In this document: positions 16,283 through 23,693 of the stretch, in pieces
How the letters are laid out: each line of letters opens with the position of its first letter
Numbering within the stretch: position 1 is the stretch's first letter
Assembly: GCA_051745395.1 (NCBI GenBank)
Contig: JBNJEA010000032.1
Coordinates: forward strand, 1-26,844
Source: JBNJEA01 sp051745395
GTDB lineage: Bacteria; Desulfobacterota; Desulfobacteria; Desulfobacterales; Desulfosalsimonadaceae
Direction: 5' to 3'
DNA length: 26,844 nt
The notes under the pieces: generated by a model
What the model was told of the DNA's origin: nothing
Seen by the model: only the letters and a program-made list of their open reading frames with translations
The model's database searches: none
Position numbers and translations under genes: made by a program

Positions 16283-17080
16283 ATGGGCACTTCGAAAGCA
16301 CAGTCCCGGAAAACCGCCGCCCCGGCAAATCGACCGGCATCGCCGATGGCATCGCCAAGGGGGTGGCTGCTGCTGTTTGTCGCCGGTGCCTGCATGTTTG
16401 TCCTCGGCGTAATGGTCGGCCGAAACACCGTACCGCTCAACTTTGACATGGAAAACCTGGACCGGAAGATGACCCGGCTTTCGCCCAGCGTGATGGCCGA
16501 GCAAAAACAGCCGGCCGCACCGGACGAAAACAAACCCGACACCATGCCCTTTGACTTTTATGACGAACTCAGGGAAGCCCCCGCGGAAAGGCCCGACGGC
16601 GGGCCGCCGCAGGTGAAGACCCCGGCGTTTGACAAGCAGCCCGAGGCCACGGCCATCACCGTTGCCCGGGCGAAAAAAACATCCGACAAGCCGCCCGACA
16701 AAACCGAGGCCGAACCGGACAGAAAAACCGAAAAACCCCGCCGGAAAACCGCCGACCCCACCCCGGAACCGGCGGAACAGCAACAGGCGCAGGCCGAGAC
16801 CGAACCGGAACAAACACCCGCACCGCAGGCCGGCGAAACCAAAAAAGGCGCCTACGCCATTCAGGTGGCATCCCTGCGCGATCCCGAAAAGGCAAAAACC
16901 GTGCGGGACAAGTTCCGGGACAAGGGGTATCCGGCCTATACCCGCCAGGCGAGGGTGGAGGGCAAGGGCCAGTGGAGCCGGGTGCGCATCGGGCCCTACA
17001 GTGCCAAAAAGCAGGCCAAAAGCGATCTGGCCCGGCTGCAAAATGCCGGGGTGGATGCCATTTTGTTTTTAAACGATTAA
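16283..17080 (+). CDS. Inner-membrane SPOR-domain protein
   Basis: A 265-residue bitopic protein. Residues 1-26 are a basic cytoplasmic tail, 27-46 a membrane helix (GWLLLFVAGACMFVLGVMVG), about 60-190 a Pro/Glu/Lys/Thr-rich disordered periplasmic linker, and 192-265 a C-terminal SPOR domain (YAIQVASLRDPEKAKTVRDK ... WSRVRIGPY). SPOR domains bind denuded septal glycan strands and bring proteins to the division site. The architecture resembles FtsN/DedD, but without sequence comparison it should not be called either. It begins eight bases after argS. The linker composition makes other frames look open; they are not real. Confidence 0.88.
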   Translation: MGTSKAQSRKTAAPANRPASPMASPRGWLLLFVAGACMFVLGVMVGRNTVPLNFDMENLDRKMTRLSPSVMAEQKQPAAPDENKPDTMPFDFYDELREAPAERPDGGPPQVKTPAFDKQPEATAITVARAKKTSDKPPDKTEAEPDRKTEKPRRKTADPTPEPAEQQQAQAETEPEQTPAPQAGETKKGAYAIQVASLRDPEKAKTVRDKFRDKGYPAYTRQARVEGKGQWSRVRIGPYSAKKQAKSDLARLQNAGVDAILFLND

Positions 17081-17112
17081 AACATCATCATCCTTGGACC
17101 GGATGGAAAAAT

Positions 17113-17391
17113 AAATTATGGTTATCCGGAAAAATCCAGTTCTCTATTCTTGTCATCAAATAAGATTGTCATGCAAGCCAGTACATAAACCAAAAAGGAA
17201 ATCCCCTCGCCCGTCATGCCTGCGGAGGCAGGCATCCAGGATTTTCTTGCCATCTGGAAACTGGATGCCTGCCTCCGCAGGCATGACAGACGTGGCAAAC
17301 TACTTTTTTTATAGCATTGGCAGTTCATTATGCCTTGATTCAACATACAAAACCACTAACTGGAATATTCCGGATAACCAGAAAATAATTT
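17113..17391. repeat. Nested MITE-like element with GGTTATCCGG ends
   Basis: The left arm (17113-17141) and inverted right arm (17358-17391) both read, from outside in, AAATTAT, GGTTATCCGG, a five-base spacer and TCCAGTT. The same end motif (GGTTATCCGG, 5-6 bases, TCCAGTAA-like) occurs in the 8.1-8.4 kb element. The roughly 215 bases between the arms are not shared with that element. Confidence 0.7.
17213..17287. repeat. REP-like perfect inverted pair inside the larger element
   Basis: A 27-base arm (17213-17239, beginning GTCATGCCTGCGGAGG) is repeated exactly as its reverse complement at 17261-17287 across a 21-base loop. Each arm is itself partly palindromic. It belongs to the GTCATKCC...GGMATCCAG type also seen at 22815. 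Confidence 0.9.
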
Positions 17392-17415
17392 TTTGACGAC
17401 AAGGGGACGTTTTCC

Positions 17416-17703
17416 ATGAAAATTTCCAGAGACGAGGTGCTACACGTGGCCCAACTGGCCCGTTTACACATCGAAGGCAAAGACGTGGACCAATTTGCCG
17501 GACAGCTCGGCGGCATCCTCGACTACGTGGATTCGCTGGCCCGGGTCGATACCACCGACGTGCCGCCGACCTCGCACGCGGTGGCCACCAAAAACGCGTT
17601 TCGCAAAGACGAGCCGGCCGGCCACCTCGACGCGGCAGCCGCGACCGCAAATGCCCCGGAATCCGAAGACGGGTATTTCATTGTGCCCAAGGTTATCGAA
17701 TAA
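17416..17703 (+). CDS. gatC: Asp/Glu-tRNA amidotransferase subunit C
   Basis: A 95-residue GatC, the clamp subunit that holds GatA and GatB together in the enzyme converting Glu-tRNA-Gln (and Asp-tRNA-Asn) to Gln- or Asn-tRNA. It shows the family start KISRDEVLHVAQLARLHI, the middle LGGILDYVDSL and the end EDGYFIVPKVIE. A GGGGA Shine-Dalgarno precedes the ATG. gatA follows after 18 bases; gatB is not in the window. Confidence 0.95.
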   Translation: MKISRDEVLHVAQLARLHIEGKDVDQFAGQLGGILDYVDSLARVDTTDVPPTSHAVATKNAFRKDEPAGHLDAAAATANAPESEDGYFIVPKVIE

Positions 17704-17721
17704 CAGGAGTTTTTTTACGCC

Positions 17722-19200
17722 ATGGCCGACACAGCCCTGCATGAACTGACCATCCACGAAGCCAGAAGGCTTCTGGATCAAAAAGACATCTCCGCCAGAG
17801 AACTCACCACCGCGGTCATCGACCGGCTAAAGGCGGTCGAACCCCGGGTGGAAGCCTTTCTCACCGTCACGGAAGATACCGCCCTGCAACAGGCCGATGC
17901 CGCAGATGCGGCGATCAAAAATGCAAACGCCGCCCCGTTGACCGGCATTCCCCTGGCGATCAAGGACCTGATCTGCACGAAGGGCCAGCCCACCACCTGT
18001 GCTTCCCGGATTCTGGAAAACTTCGTGCCCCCCTATGATGCCACGGTGATGGAAAAATTACACCGGGCCGGGGCGGTGATGGTGGGCAAGGTCAACATGG
18101 ATGAATTTGCCATGGGATCGTCCACGGAAAACTCGGGTTTTAAAAACACGAAAAACCCCTGGGACACCGAACGGATCCCCGGCGGCTCCAGCGGCGGATC
18201 TGCCGCGGCCGTGGCCGCGGACATGTGTCTGGGTGCGCTGGGCTCGGATACCGGCGGCTCGATCCGCCAGCCGGCCTCCCACTGCGGCGTGGTGGGTATC
18301 AAGCCCACCTACGGCCGGGTCTCGCGCTTCGGCCTGGTGGCCTTTGCCTCCTCGCTGGACCAGATCGGCCCCATCGCCAAGGACGTCACCGATGCCGCAA
18401 CCCTGCTGTCGGCCATTGCCGGATACGACGGGCGGGATTCGACCTCCATCGACACGCCGGTGCCCGATTACCCGGCGGCGCTGACCGCCGACATCAAGGG
18501 GCTGACCGTGGGCGTGGCCCGGCAGTACAGCAATGTGGACGGCATCGACGCCGACGTGTCCGCGGCCGTGGATGCGGCCGTGGCGCAGCTGAAAAACGCC
18601 GGCGCTGAATGCGTCGACATTTCCCTTCCGCATACCGAGCATGCGGTATCGGCCTATTACTTAATCGCCCCGGCCGAGGCCAGTTCCAACCTGGCCCGTT
18701 ACGACGGCGTCAAGTACGGGTTCCGGGATACCGAAAGCGACGCGTTGATCGACATGTACAACAACACCCGCTCAAAGGGCTTCGGCCCCGAGGTCCAGCG
18801 CCGGATCCTTCTGGGCACATACGCCCTGTCGGCCGGTTATTACGACGCCTATTACAAAAAGGCCTCGCAGATCCGGACACTGATCAAGCGCGACTTTGCC
18901 TCCGCTTTTGAAAACTGCGACATCATCGTCGCCCCCACCGCCCCGACGGCGGCCTTTAAAATCGGGGAAAAAACCGATGACCCGCTGCAAATGTATCTGT
19001 CCGACATTTTCACCCTGTCGGCGAATCTGGCCGGTATTCCGGGCCTTTCGGTGCCCTGCGGCTATACCGCCGACGGGCTGCCCATCGGGTTGCAGATGAT
19101 GGGCAACCATTTCCAGGAAGCCACGCTGCTGCAGGCAGCCTATGCCTATGAACAGATATCCGGCAACCATTTGAAAAAGCCGGGACTGACTGCGGCTTGA
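17722..19200 (+). CDS. gatA: Glutamyl-tRNA(Gln) amidotransferase subunit A
   Basis: A 492-residue amidase-signature protein that hydrolyses glutamine and channels the ammonia to GatB. The Ser-cisSer-Lys triad is complete: Lys81 in LAIKDLICTKG, Ser156 in PGGSSGGSAAAV and nucleophile Ser180 in GSDTGGSIRQPA, numbering within two of S. aureus GatA. Length matches the family. An AGGAG (17705-17709) lies 12 bases before the ATG, slightly far. Its downstream neighbours are a 61-residue unknown and mutL instead of gatB, so GatB must be encoded elsewhere. Confidence 0.97.
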   Translation: MADTALHELTIHEARRLLDQKDISARELTTAVIDRLKAVEPRVEAFLTVTEDTALQQADAADAAIKNANAAPLTGIPLAIKDLICTKGQPTTCASRILENFVPPYDATVMEKLHRAGAVMVGKVNMDEFAMGSSTENSGFKNTKNPWDTERIPGGSSGGSAAAVAADMCLGALGSDTGGSIRQPASHCGVVGIKPTYGRVSRFGLVAFASSLDQIGPIAKDVTDAATLLSAIAGYDGRDSTSIDTPVPDYPAALTADIKGLTVGVARQYSNVDGIDADVSAAVDAAVAQLKNAGAECVDISLPHTEHAVSAYYLIAPAEASSNLARYDGVKYGFRDTESDALIDMYNNTRSKGFGPEVQRRILLGTYALSAGYYDAYYKKASQIRTLIKRDFASAFENCDIIVAPTAPTAAFKIGEKTDDPLQMYLSDIFTLSANLAGIPGLSVPCGYTADGLPIGLQMMGNHFQEATLLQAAYAYEQISGNHLKKPGLTAA

Positions 19201-19219
19201 AAAGAAAGGAGAACCCCTT

Positions 19220-19405
19220 ATGTCGGTACATCCCAAAAAAGAAGAACTGCGCAAGGCGGTCAAATGGATCGCCGAAACCAAAAAATACGAACCGGAGAAA
19301 AAAAACCAGAAGCTCGTCGAGGAAGCCGCCATTAAATTCGACCTGTCGCCCACGGATACCGATTTTCTCTACCGGTTTCTACGAGGCGAAGCCGATCTCA
19401 CGTAA
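19220..19405 (+). CDS. Small conserved-looking hypothetical protein (61 aa)
   Basis: A highly charged 61-residue protein with no membrane segment, no cysteine and no motif I recognise. It looks helical throughout (KKEELRKAVKWIAETKKYE, then FDLSPTDTDFLYRFLRGE). An excellent Shine-Dalgarno (AAAGGAG) precedes the ATG, and codon composition resembles the neighbours, so it is likely translated. It sits 19 bases after gatA. Its TAA stop lies in TAAGG, which serves as the Shine-Dalgarno for mutL, suggesting coupled translation. Function unknown. Confidence 0.72.
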   Translation: MSVHPKKEELRKAVKWIAETKKYEPEKKNQKLVEEAAIKFDLSPTDTDFLYRFLRGEADLT

Positions 19406-19414
19406 GGCTTGCCT

Positions 19415-21259
19415 GTGGCGCCCGTTCAAATCCTTCCGGAAATTTTGTCCAATAAAATCGCCGCCGGCGAGGTCGTCGAACGGCCGGCCTCGGTGGTCAA
19501 GGAACTGGTGGAAAACGCCATCGACGCTGCTGCCGACCGGATCCGCATCGATATCGAGCAGGGCGGCCGGGCCCTGATCCAGGTATCGGACAACGGGGCG
19601 GGCATGGCCCACGATGATGCGCTGCTGGCCATCGAACGCTACGCCACCAGCAAAATCGCCGCCGAATCCGATCTGTTCGACATCCGGACCCTGGGCTTCA
19701 GGGGAGAGGCGCTGCCCAGCATCGCCGCCGTCTCCCGGTTTACCCTGACCACCCGACCGCATTCATCGGATACGGCCACCGAGATCGTCGTCGACGGCGG
19801 CCGGATCAAATCCGTCAACCCCACCGGGGCTCCGGCCGGCACCATGGTCAGCGTCCGCCAGTTGTTTTTCAACACCCCGGCCCGCCGGAAATTCTTAAAA
19901 ACCGTGACCACGGAAATGGGCCACGTGGCCGACACCATTGCCTGCATCGCCCTGGCGCATCCGGGCATCGCCTTCCGGCTGACCCATAACGGCAAAACCG
20001 TCAAGGACTGGCCCCGCGCGGCTGCTCCCATGGACCGGATCACCCATGTGCTGGGAGATGACCTGCACCGGCTGCTCTATGGCATTTCGGCGGAAAACGA
20101 GGCGGCCGCGGTTTCCGGCTGGATATCGGATCCGTCGGTGACCCGCAGCAATACCGGCAAGATCTATGTATTTGTCAACGGCCGCTATATCAAAGACCGC
20201 GGCGTGCAGTACGCCATTGTCGACGGCTACCGGGGTCGGCTGATGAAGGGCCGGTTTCCCCTAGCCGTTTTGTTTGTCGACCTGCCGGCCGGGGAGGTCG
20301 ACATCAACGTTCATCCCACCAAACACGAAGTGCGCTTTTTTCAGCAAAAACAGGTCTATTCGGCCATCCGGACCGCCGTTGCCGGTGCCTGGCAAACCGC
20401 GGCAAGCGAGCCGCCGGCACCCGAAGGTTACCGGGAAAACGCCCTGCCCGCATTCGACCGGCCGCCGGCGGTGTCGAACCGAACGCCTCAAGGGCGGCCA
20501 AATTTCGGACCTTTATCATCTGCCATCAATGAATCCCAGGCGGCATTTGAGCGCCCCGCGCCGACCGACGACAAAAACGATACCGCCAACTTGCCGCCGC
20601 AACTGGGCCGGCCGGCGCCGCAGACCGATCCGCCGCCGGCCCCCGAGCAGCCGGCGCTGTTTGAGGGCGCCGACTTTTTTACCGCCGAGGTCATCGGCCA
20701 GTTCCGCAACACTTACATCCTGTGCGCCCGGGGCGAGGAACTGCTGCTGGTCGATCAGCACGCGGCCCACGAGCGCATCCTCTATGAACGTTTTGCCCGC
20801 AGCCGACAATCGGAAAACGGAATCTCCGTACAACAGCTTCTGATGCCGGAAACCATCGAGGTCCAGTACCGGGAATCCGCCGCAATCGAACAGATGACAG
20901 AGGATTTAAATCGGCTGGGCCTGGAAATCGAACACTTCGGGGGCAACACCTTTGTGGTCAAGGCGGTGCCCGAAGTCCTCGCCGAACGGGAAATCAAACC
21001 CCTGATCCGAGATATTGCAGAAACCGCCGTTTCCATCGGCTACACGCCGGGCCTTTCCGAAGCCATTGACCAATGCCGGATTTTAATGGCCTGCCACGGG
21101 GCCATCCGGGCCAACCAGAAATTGACAACGGCGGAGATGAAAGCCCTCATGGCACAACTCGACCAGTGCGAAAACCCGCACCAGTGCCCGCACGGCCGCC
21201 CCACCGTAATCCGCTGGCCGGTCAAAGACCTGGAAAAACGGTTTAAACGAACCCTGTAG
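19415..21259 (+). CDS. mutL: DNA mismatch repair protein MutL (endonuclease type)
   Basis: A 614-residue MutL. The N-terminal GHKL ATPase shows NKIAAGEVVERPASVVKELV, DNGAGM and RYATSKI ... TLGFRGEAL. A Pro-rich linker of about 90 residues (near 325-420) precedes the C-terminal dimerisation domain. That domain contains DQHAAHERILYE starting at Asp447, ACHGAIRANQKL, and CPHGRP from Cys591: the metal-binding endonuclease motifs of MutL in bacteria lacking MutH. Starts are possible at TTG 19409 and GTG 19415. The GTG has AAGG at proper spacing (seven bases) and gives MAPVQILPEIL, matching the family start, so I use it. It follows the 61-residue gene by nine bases and precedes a transglutaminase-like gene by four. 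Confidence 0.95.
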   Translation: MAPVQILPEILSNKIAAGEVVERPASVVKELVENAIDAAADRIRIDIEQGGRALIQVSDNGAGMAHDDALLAIERYATSKIAAESDLFDIRTLGFRGEALPSIAAVSRFTLTTRPHSSDTATEIVVDGGRIKSVNPTGAPAGTMVSVRQLFFNTPARRKFLKTVTTEMGHVADTIACIALAHPGIAFRLTHNGKTVKDWPRAAAPMDRITHVLGDDLHRLLYGISAENEAAAVSGWISDPSVTRSNTGKIYVFVNGRYIKDRGVQYAIVDGYRGRLMKGRFPLAVLFVDLPAGEVDINVHPTKHEVRFFQQKQVYSAIRTAVAGAWQTAASEPPAPEGYRENALPAFDRPPAVSNRTPQGRPNFGPLSSAINESQAAFERPAPTDDKNDTANLPPQLGRPAPQTDPPPAPEQPALFEGADFFTAEVIGQFRNTYILCARGEELLLVDQHAAHERILYERFARSRQSENGISVQQLLMPETIEVQYRESAAIEQMTEDLNRLGLEIEHFGGNTFVVKAVPEVLAEREIKPLIRDIAETAVSIGYTPGLSEAIDQCRILMACHGAIRANQKLTTAEMKALMAQLDQCENPHQCPHGRPTVIRWPVKDLEKRFKRTL

Positions 21260-21263
21260 CCCT

Positions 21264-22751
21264 ATGGCACCAAGAATGATCAACCCCCTGTATTTGTCCG
21301 GTCTGGCCTTTCTGCTGGTGTTCTGCCTGCTGCTGGCCGCACGGCTGGATCTGTACCGTCCCCTGTTTTCCGACACCTCCCCCCGGCGCGTTGCGGACGA
21401 CCCGGAATCGCTGCCGGCCCAAGACACCTGGATGGCCATTTACCAGCAGGGGCGAAAAATCGGCTACGCCCACAGCGTACTCGAACCCCGCAAGCACTTC
21501 TACCGGCTCAAAGAACAGATGGTCTTACACATCAACCTCATGGGCACGGCCCAATCGCTGACCGTGGAAACAACAGCGGAGTTAAACGGCGACTACACCA
21601 TTCGCTCTTTTGATTTCACACTTTTTTCCGGCGCTTTTGATTTTTCCGCCACCGGCTGCGTCGATACCGATAACCGGCTCGAGGTCACCACCACCATTGC
21701 CGGCGAGACCAACACCCGGACCATTGCCCTCGATCGCGCCCCGTATCTTTCCGCTGCGGTCGTTTATGCCGCCGCCCGGCAGCAACAACTCACAGCCGGC
21801 GATCGGTTTGAATTTCCCGTTTTCGATCCGGCCACCATGGGCCACACCCCGGTGACCGTCTCGGTCAAAGGCACGGAAACCGTTACGGTGGGCGGCACAG
21901 AAACGCCCGCCACCCGCCTGGACATAAAGTTCAAGGGTTCCACCCAAACGGCCTGGATCGATGAGCAGGGCACCGTCTTAAAGGAAAAAGGGCTGATGGG
22001 CCTGACCCTGGAAAAAACGGACCGAAAACACGCCACGGCCGACATTTCCCCGGAACTGGGCCCGGACCTGTTTGACCGCGCCGCCATTGAGACCAACAAA
22101 ACCATCGAATCACCGGCCGCCCATGACCGGATGGTGGCCGAAATCCGCGGCGTGTCCCTGGACGGCTTCGACATGGAAACACGGCGACAGCACCGGTCCG
22201 GCAACACCGTCACCATCACGAAAACCCGGATCGATGATTTGCCGGAAAGTCCCGAACCGCCGGAAAGCAGCCGTTTTGCCGACAGCCTGGCCGCCACCGC
22301 CTTTGTCCAGGCCGATCACGGGCAGATCCGGGATCTGGCCGACAGAATCGTTTCCGAAAACACCCCGCCGGTCCGGCAGGCCAAGGCCATAGTGGACTGG
22401 GTGTATCAAAACATCGACAAACGCCCCGTGGTTTCGGTGCCCGATGCCCTGTCCACGCTGCAGCAGCGGGCCGGCGACTGCAATGAGCACGCGGTCCTGC
22501 TTGCCGCCCTGGCCCGGGCCGCCGGAATTCCGGCCACCATCGAGGCCGGCATTGCGTATTTAAACGGCCGGTTTTACTACCATGCCTGGAACCGGCTCTA
22601 CGTGGGCCGATGGGTTGCCGCCGACGCCGCGCTCGGCCAACTGCCCGCCGACGTCACCCACGTCCGCTTTATCAGCGGCGGCACCGAGCGCCAGATGGAA
22701 TTGATGCGGCTGATCGAAAAGGTGGCCATTGAAATCAAGGCCATTGAGTAA
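21264..22751 (+). CDS. Membrane-anchored transglutaminase-like protein
   Basis: A 495-residue protein with an N-terminal membrane anchor (residues about 7-27, LYLSGLAFLLVFCLLLAARL) and a long extracytoplasmic part. Residues 50-340 are beta-rich with no named domain I recognise. The C-terminal transglutaminase-like cysteine protease fold runs from about 370 to 480, with the triad Cys406 (GDCNEHA), His440 (YYHAWNRLY) and Asp454 (AADAAL). Bacterial proteins of this fold are often peptidases or amide-modifying enzymes rather than true transglutaminases. It starts four bases after the mutL stop (ATG 21264, or 21276), so it is probably cotranscribed with mutL. The ABC transporter genes follow after a repeat-bearing gap. 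Substrate unknown. Confidence 0.85.
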   Translation: MAPRMINPLYLSGLAFLLVFCLLLAARLDLYRPLFSDTSPRRVADDPESLPAQDTWMAIYQQGRKIGYAHSVLEPRKHFYRLKEQMVLHINLMGTAQSLTVETTAELNGDYTIRSFDFTLFSGAFDFSATGCVDTDNRLEVTTTIAGETNTRTIALDRAPYLSAAVVYAAARQQQLTAGDRFEFPVFDPATMGHTPVTVSVKGTETVTVGGTETPATRLDIKFKGSTQTAWIDEQGTVLKEKGLMGLTLEKTDRKHATADISPELGPDLFDRAAIETNKTIESPAAHDRMVAEIRGVSLDGFDMETRRQHRSGNTVTITKTRIDDLPESPEPPESSRFADSLAATAFVQADHGQIRDLADRIVSENTPPVRQAKAIVDWVYQNIDKRPVVSVPDALSTLQQRAGDCNEHAVLLAALARAAGIPATIEAGIAYLNGRFYYHAWNRLYVGRWVAADAALGQLPADVTHVRFISGGTERQMELMRLIEKVAIEIKAIE

Positions 22752-22814
22752 CTTTACAGTCAAAAGTTTTGTTTAAGTTGTTGATTTTAAAAAGAAACCG
22801 TATTGTCTCTCGAA

Positions 22815-22883
22815 GTCATTCCCGCGAAGGCGGGAATCCAGAATAATCGGTGGGTTATAGATTCCTGCCTTCGCAGGAATGAC
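22815..22883. repeat. REP-like inverted palindrome pair
   Basis: The left arm GTCATTCCCGCGAAGGCGGG... (22815-22841) pairs with the right arm ending AGGAATGAC (22861-22883), two mismatches, 19-base loop. Translated, it gives the tell-tale VIPAKAGIQ ... LRRNDR. It is the same general family as 17213-17287 and lies just upstream of the ABC ATPase gene. Confidence 0.9.
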
Positions 22884-22934
22884 AGAACTTTGGACTGTCG
22901 AGTGAGTAAGGAAAAAAGGAAGCAGGAAAGCCCC

Positions 22935-23693
22935 ATGATCGAACTCAAAGAGATTTCCAAGCGATACGGCAGCCATCTGGCCGTGGACCGGTTGAACCTT
23001 GCGGTGCCGGCCGGGCAGATTTTCGGGTTTATCGGCCCCAACGGCGCCGGAAAGACCACCACCATCCGGATGCTGGGCGGTTTGATCGAACCGTCGGCCG
23101 GCACCGTTGCCATCGGCGGCATCGACATGAACCGATACCCGGAGGCGGCCAAGCAGCAGATCGGTTTTATCCCGGATCGGCCCTATCTGTACGAAAAACT
23201 CACCGGCATGGAGTTTCTGCGCTTTATTGCCGACCTTTACGCAGTGGCGGACAGCGAATTTTTACAGCGCGCCGGGGCCCTTTTCACCCAATTCGGCCTG
23301 CAAAACTGGCAAAACGAGTTGATCGAGGCCTATTCCCACGGCATGAAACAGCGCCTGATCATGGCCGCGGCCATTTTGCACGAACCGAAGGTCATCATTG
23401 TGGACGAACCCATGGTGGGTCTCGATCCGGCCGGTATCCGGATGGTCCGGGCGCTGTTTCGAAACCTGGCCGAAGACCGGGAGGTGGCGTTTTTTGTCTC
23501 CACCCATACGCTTGCCATCGCCGAAAAGCTGTGCGACCGGATCGGCATCATCGATGCCGGCCGGTTAATCGCCACCGGCACCATGGATGACTTGAAAATC
23601 CGGGCCGGGGCCACCGAAACCGACCTGGAATCGGTGTTTTTAACCCTGACCCGGGAACAGCACGCCACTGATGAGACCCCCGAGGCGATCTGA
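22935..23693 (+). CDS. ABC transporter ATP-binding protein
   Basis: A 252-residue ABC ATPase powering the adjacent permease. Walker A is GPNGAGKTT (from Gly34), the signature is the ABC-2 variant YSHGMKQR (from Tyr133), Walker B ends in Asp157-Glu158 (VIIVDEP), and the H-loop is in VSTHTLAIAE. The reading frame runs back to 22803 through a REP-like palindrome; that part is repeat-encoded and not part of the protein. The ATG at 22935 has AGGAAAG upstream and begins MIELKEISKRYGSH, the usual family start. The stop overlaps the permease start (TGATG), so translation is coupled. Confidence 0.95.
   Translation: MIELKEISKRYGSHLAVDRLNLAVPAGQIFGFIGPNGAGKTTTIRMLGGLIEPSAGTVAIGGIDMNRYPEAAKQQIGFIPDRPYLYEKLTGMEFLRFIADLYAVADSEFLQRAGALFTQFGLQNWQNELIEAYSHGMKQRLIMAAAILHEPKVIIVDEPMVGLDPAGIRMVRALFRNLAEDREVAFFVSTHTLAIAEKLCDRIGIIDAGRLIATGTMDDLKIRAGATETDLESVFLTLTREQHATDETPEAI

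Larger units (their letters stand above)
17081..17415. other. Non-coding region between the SPOR gene and gatC, mostly repeat
   Basis: The 335 bases contain no credible gene. Nearly all of it is an inverted-repeat element (17113-17391) with a smaller perfect palindrome pair inside (17213-17287). The gatC ribosome-binding site (GGGGA) follows directly. I see no clear promoter or T-tailed terminator, although the inner stem-loop could slow transcription. Confidence 0.75.

Noticed and set aside
17213..17287. Intrinsic terminator after the SPOR gene
   Set aside because: The palindrome is perfect but belongs to a dispersed repeat family, and the T-run (17303-17310) lies about 15 bases beyond the stem.
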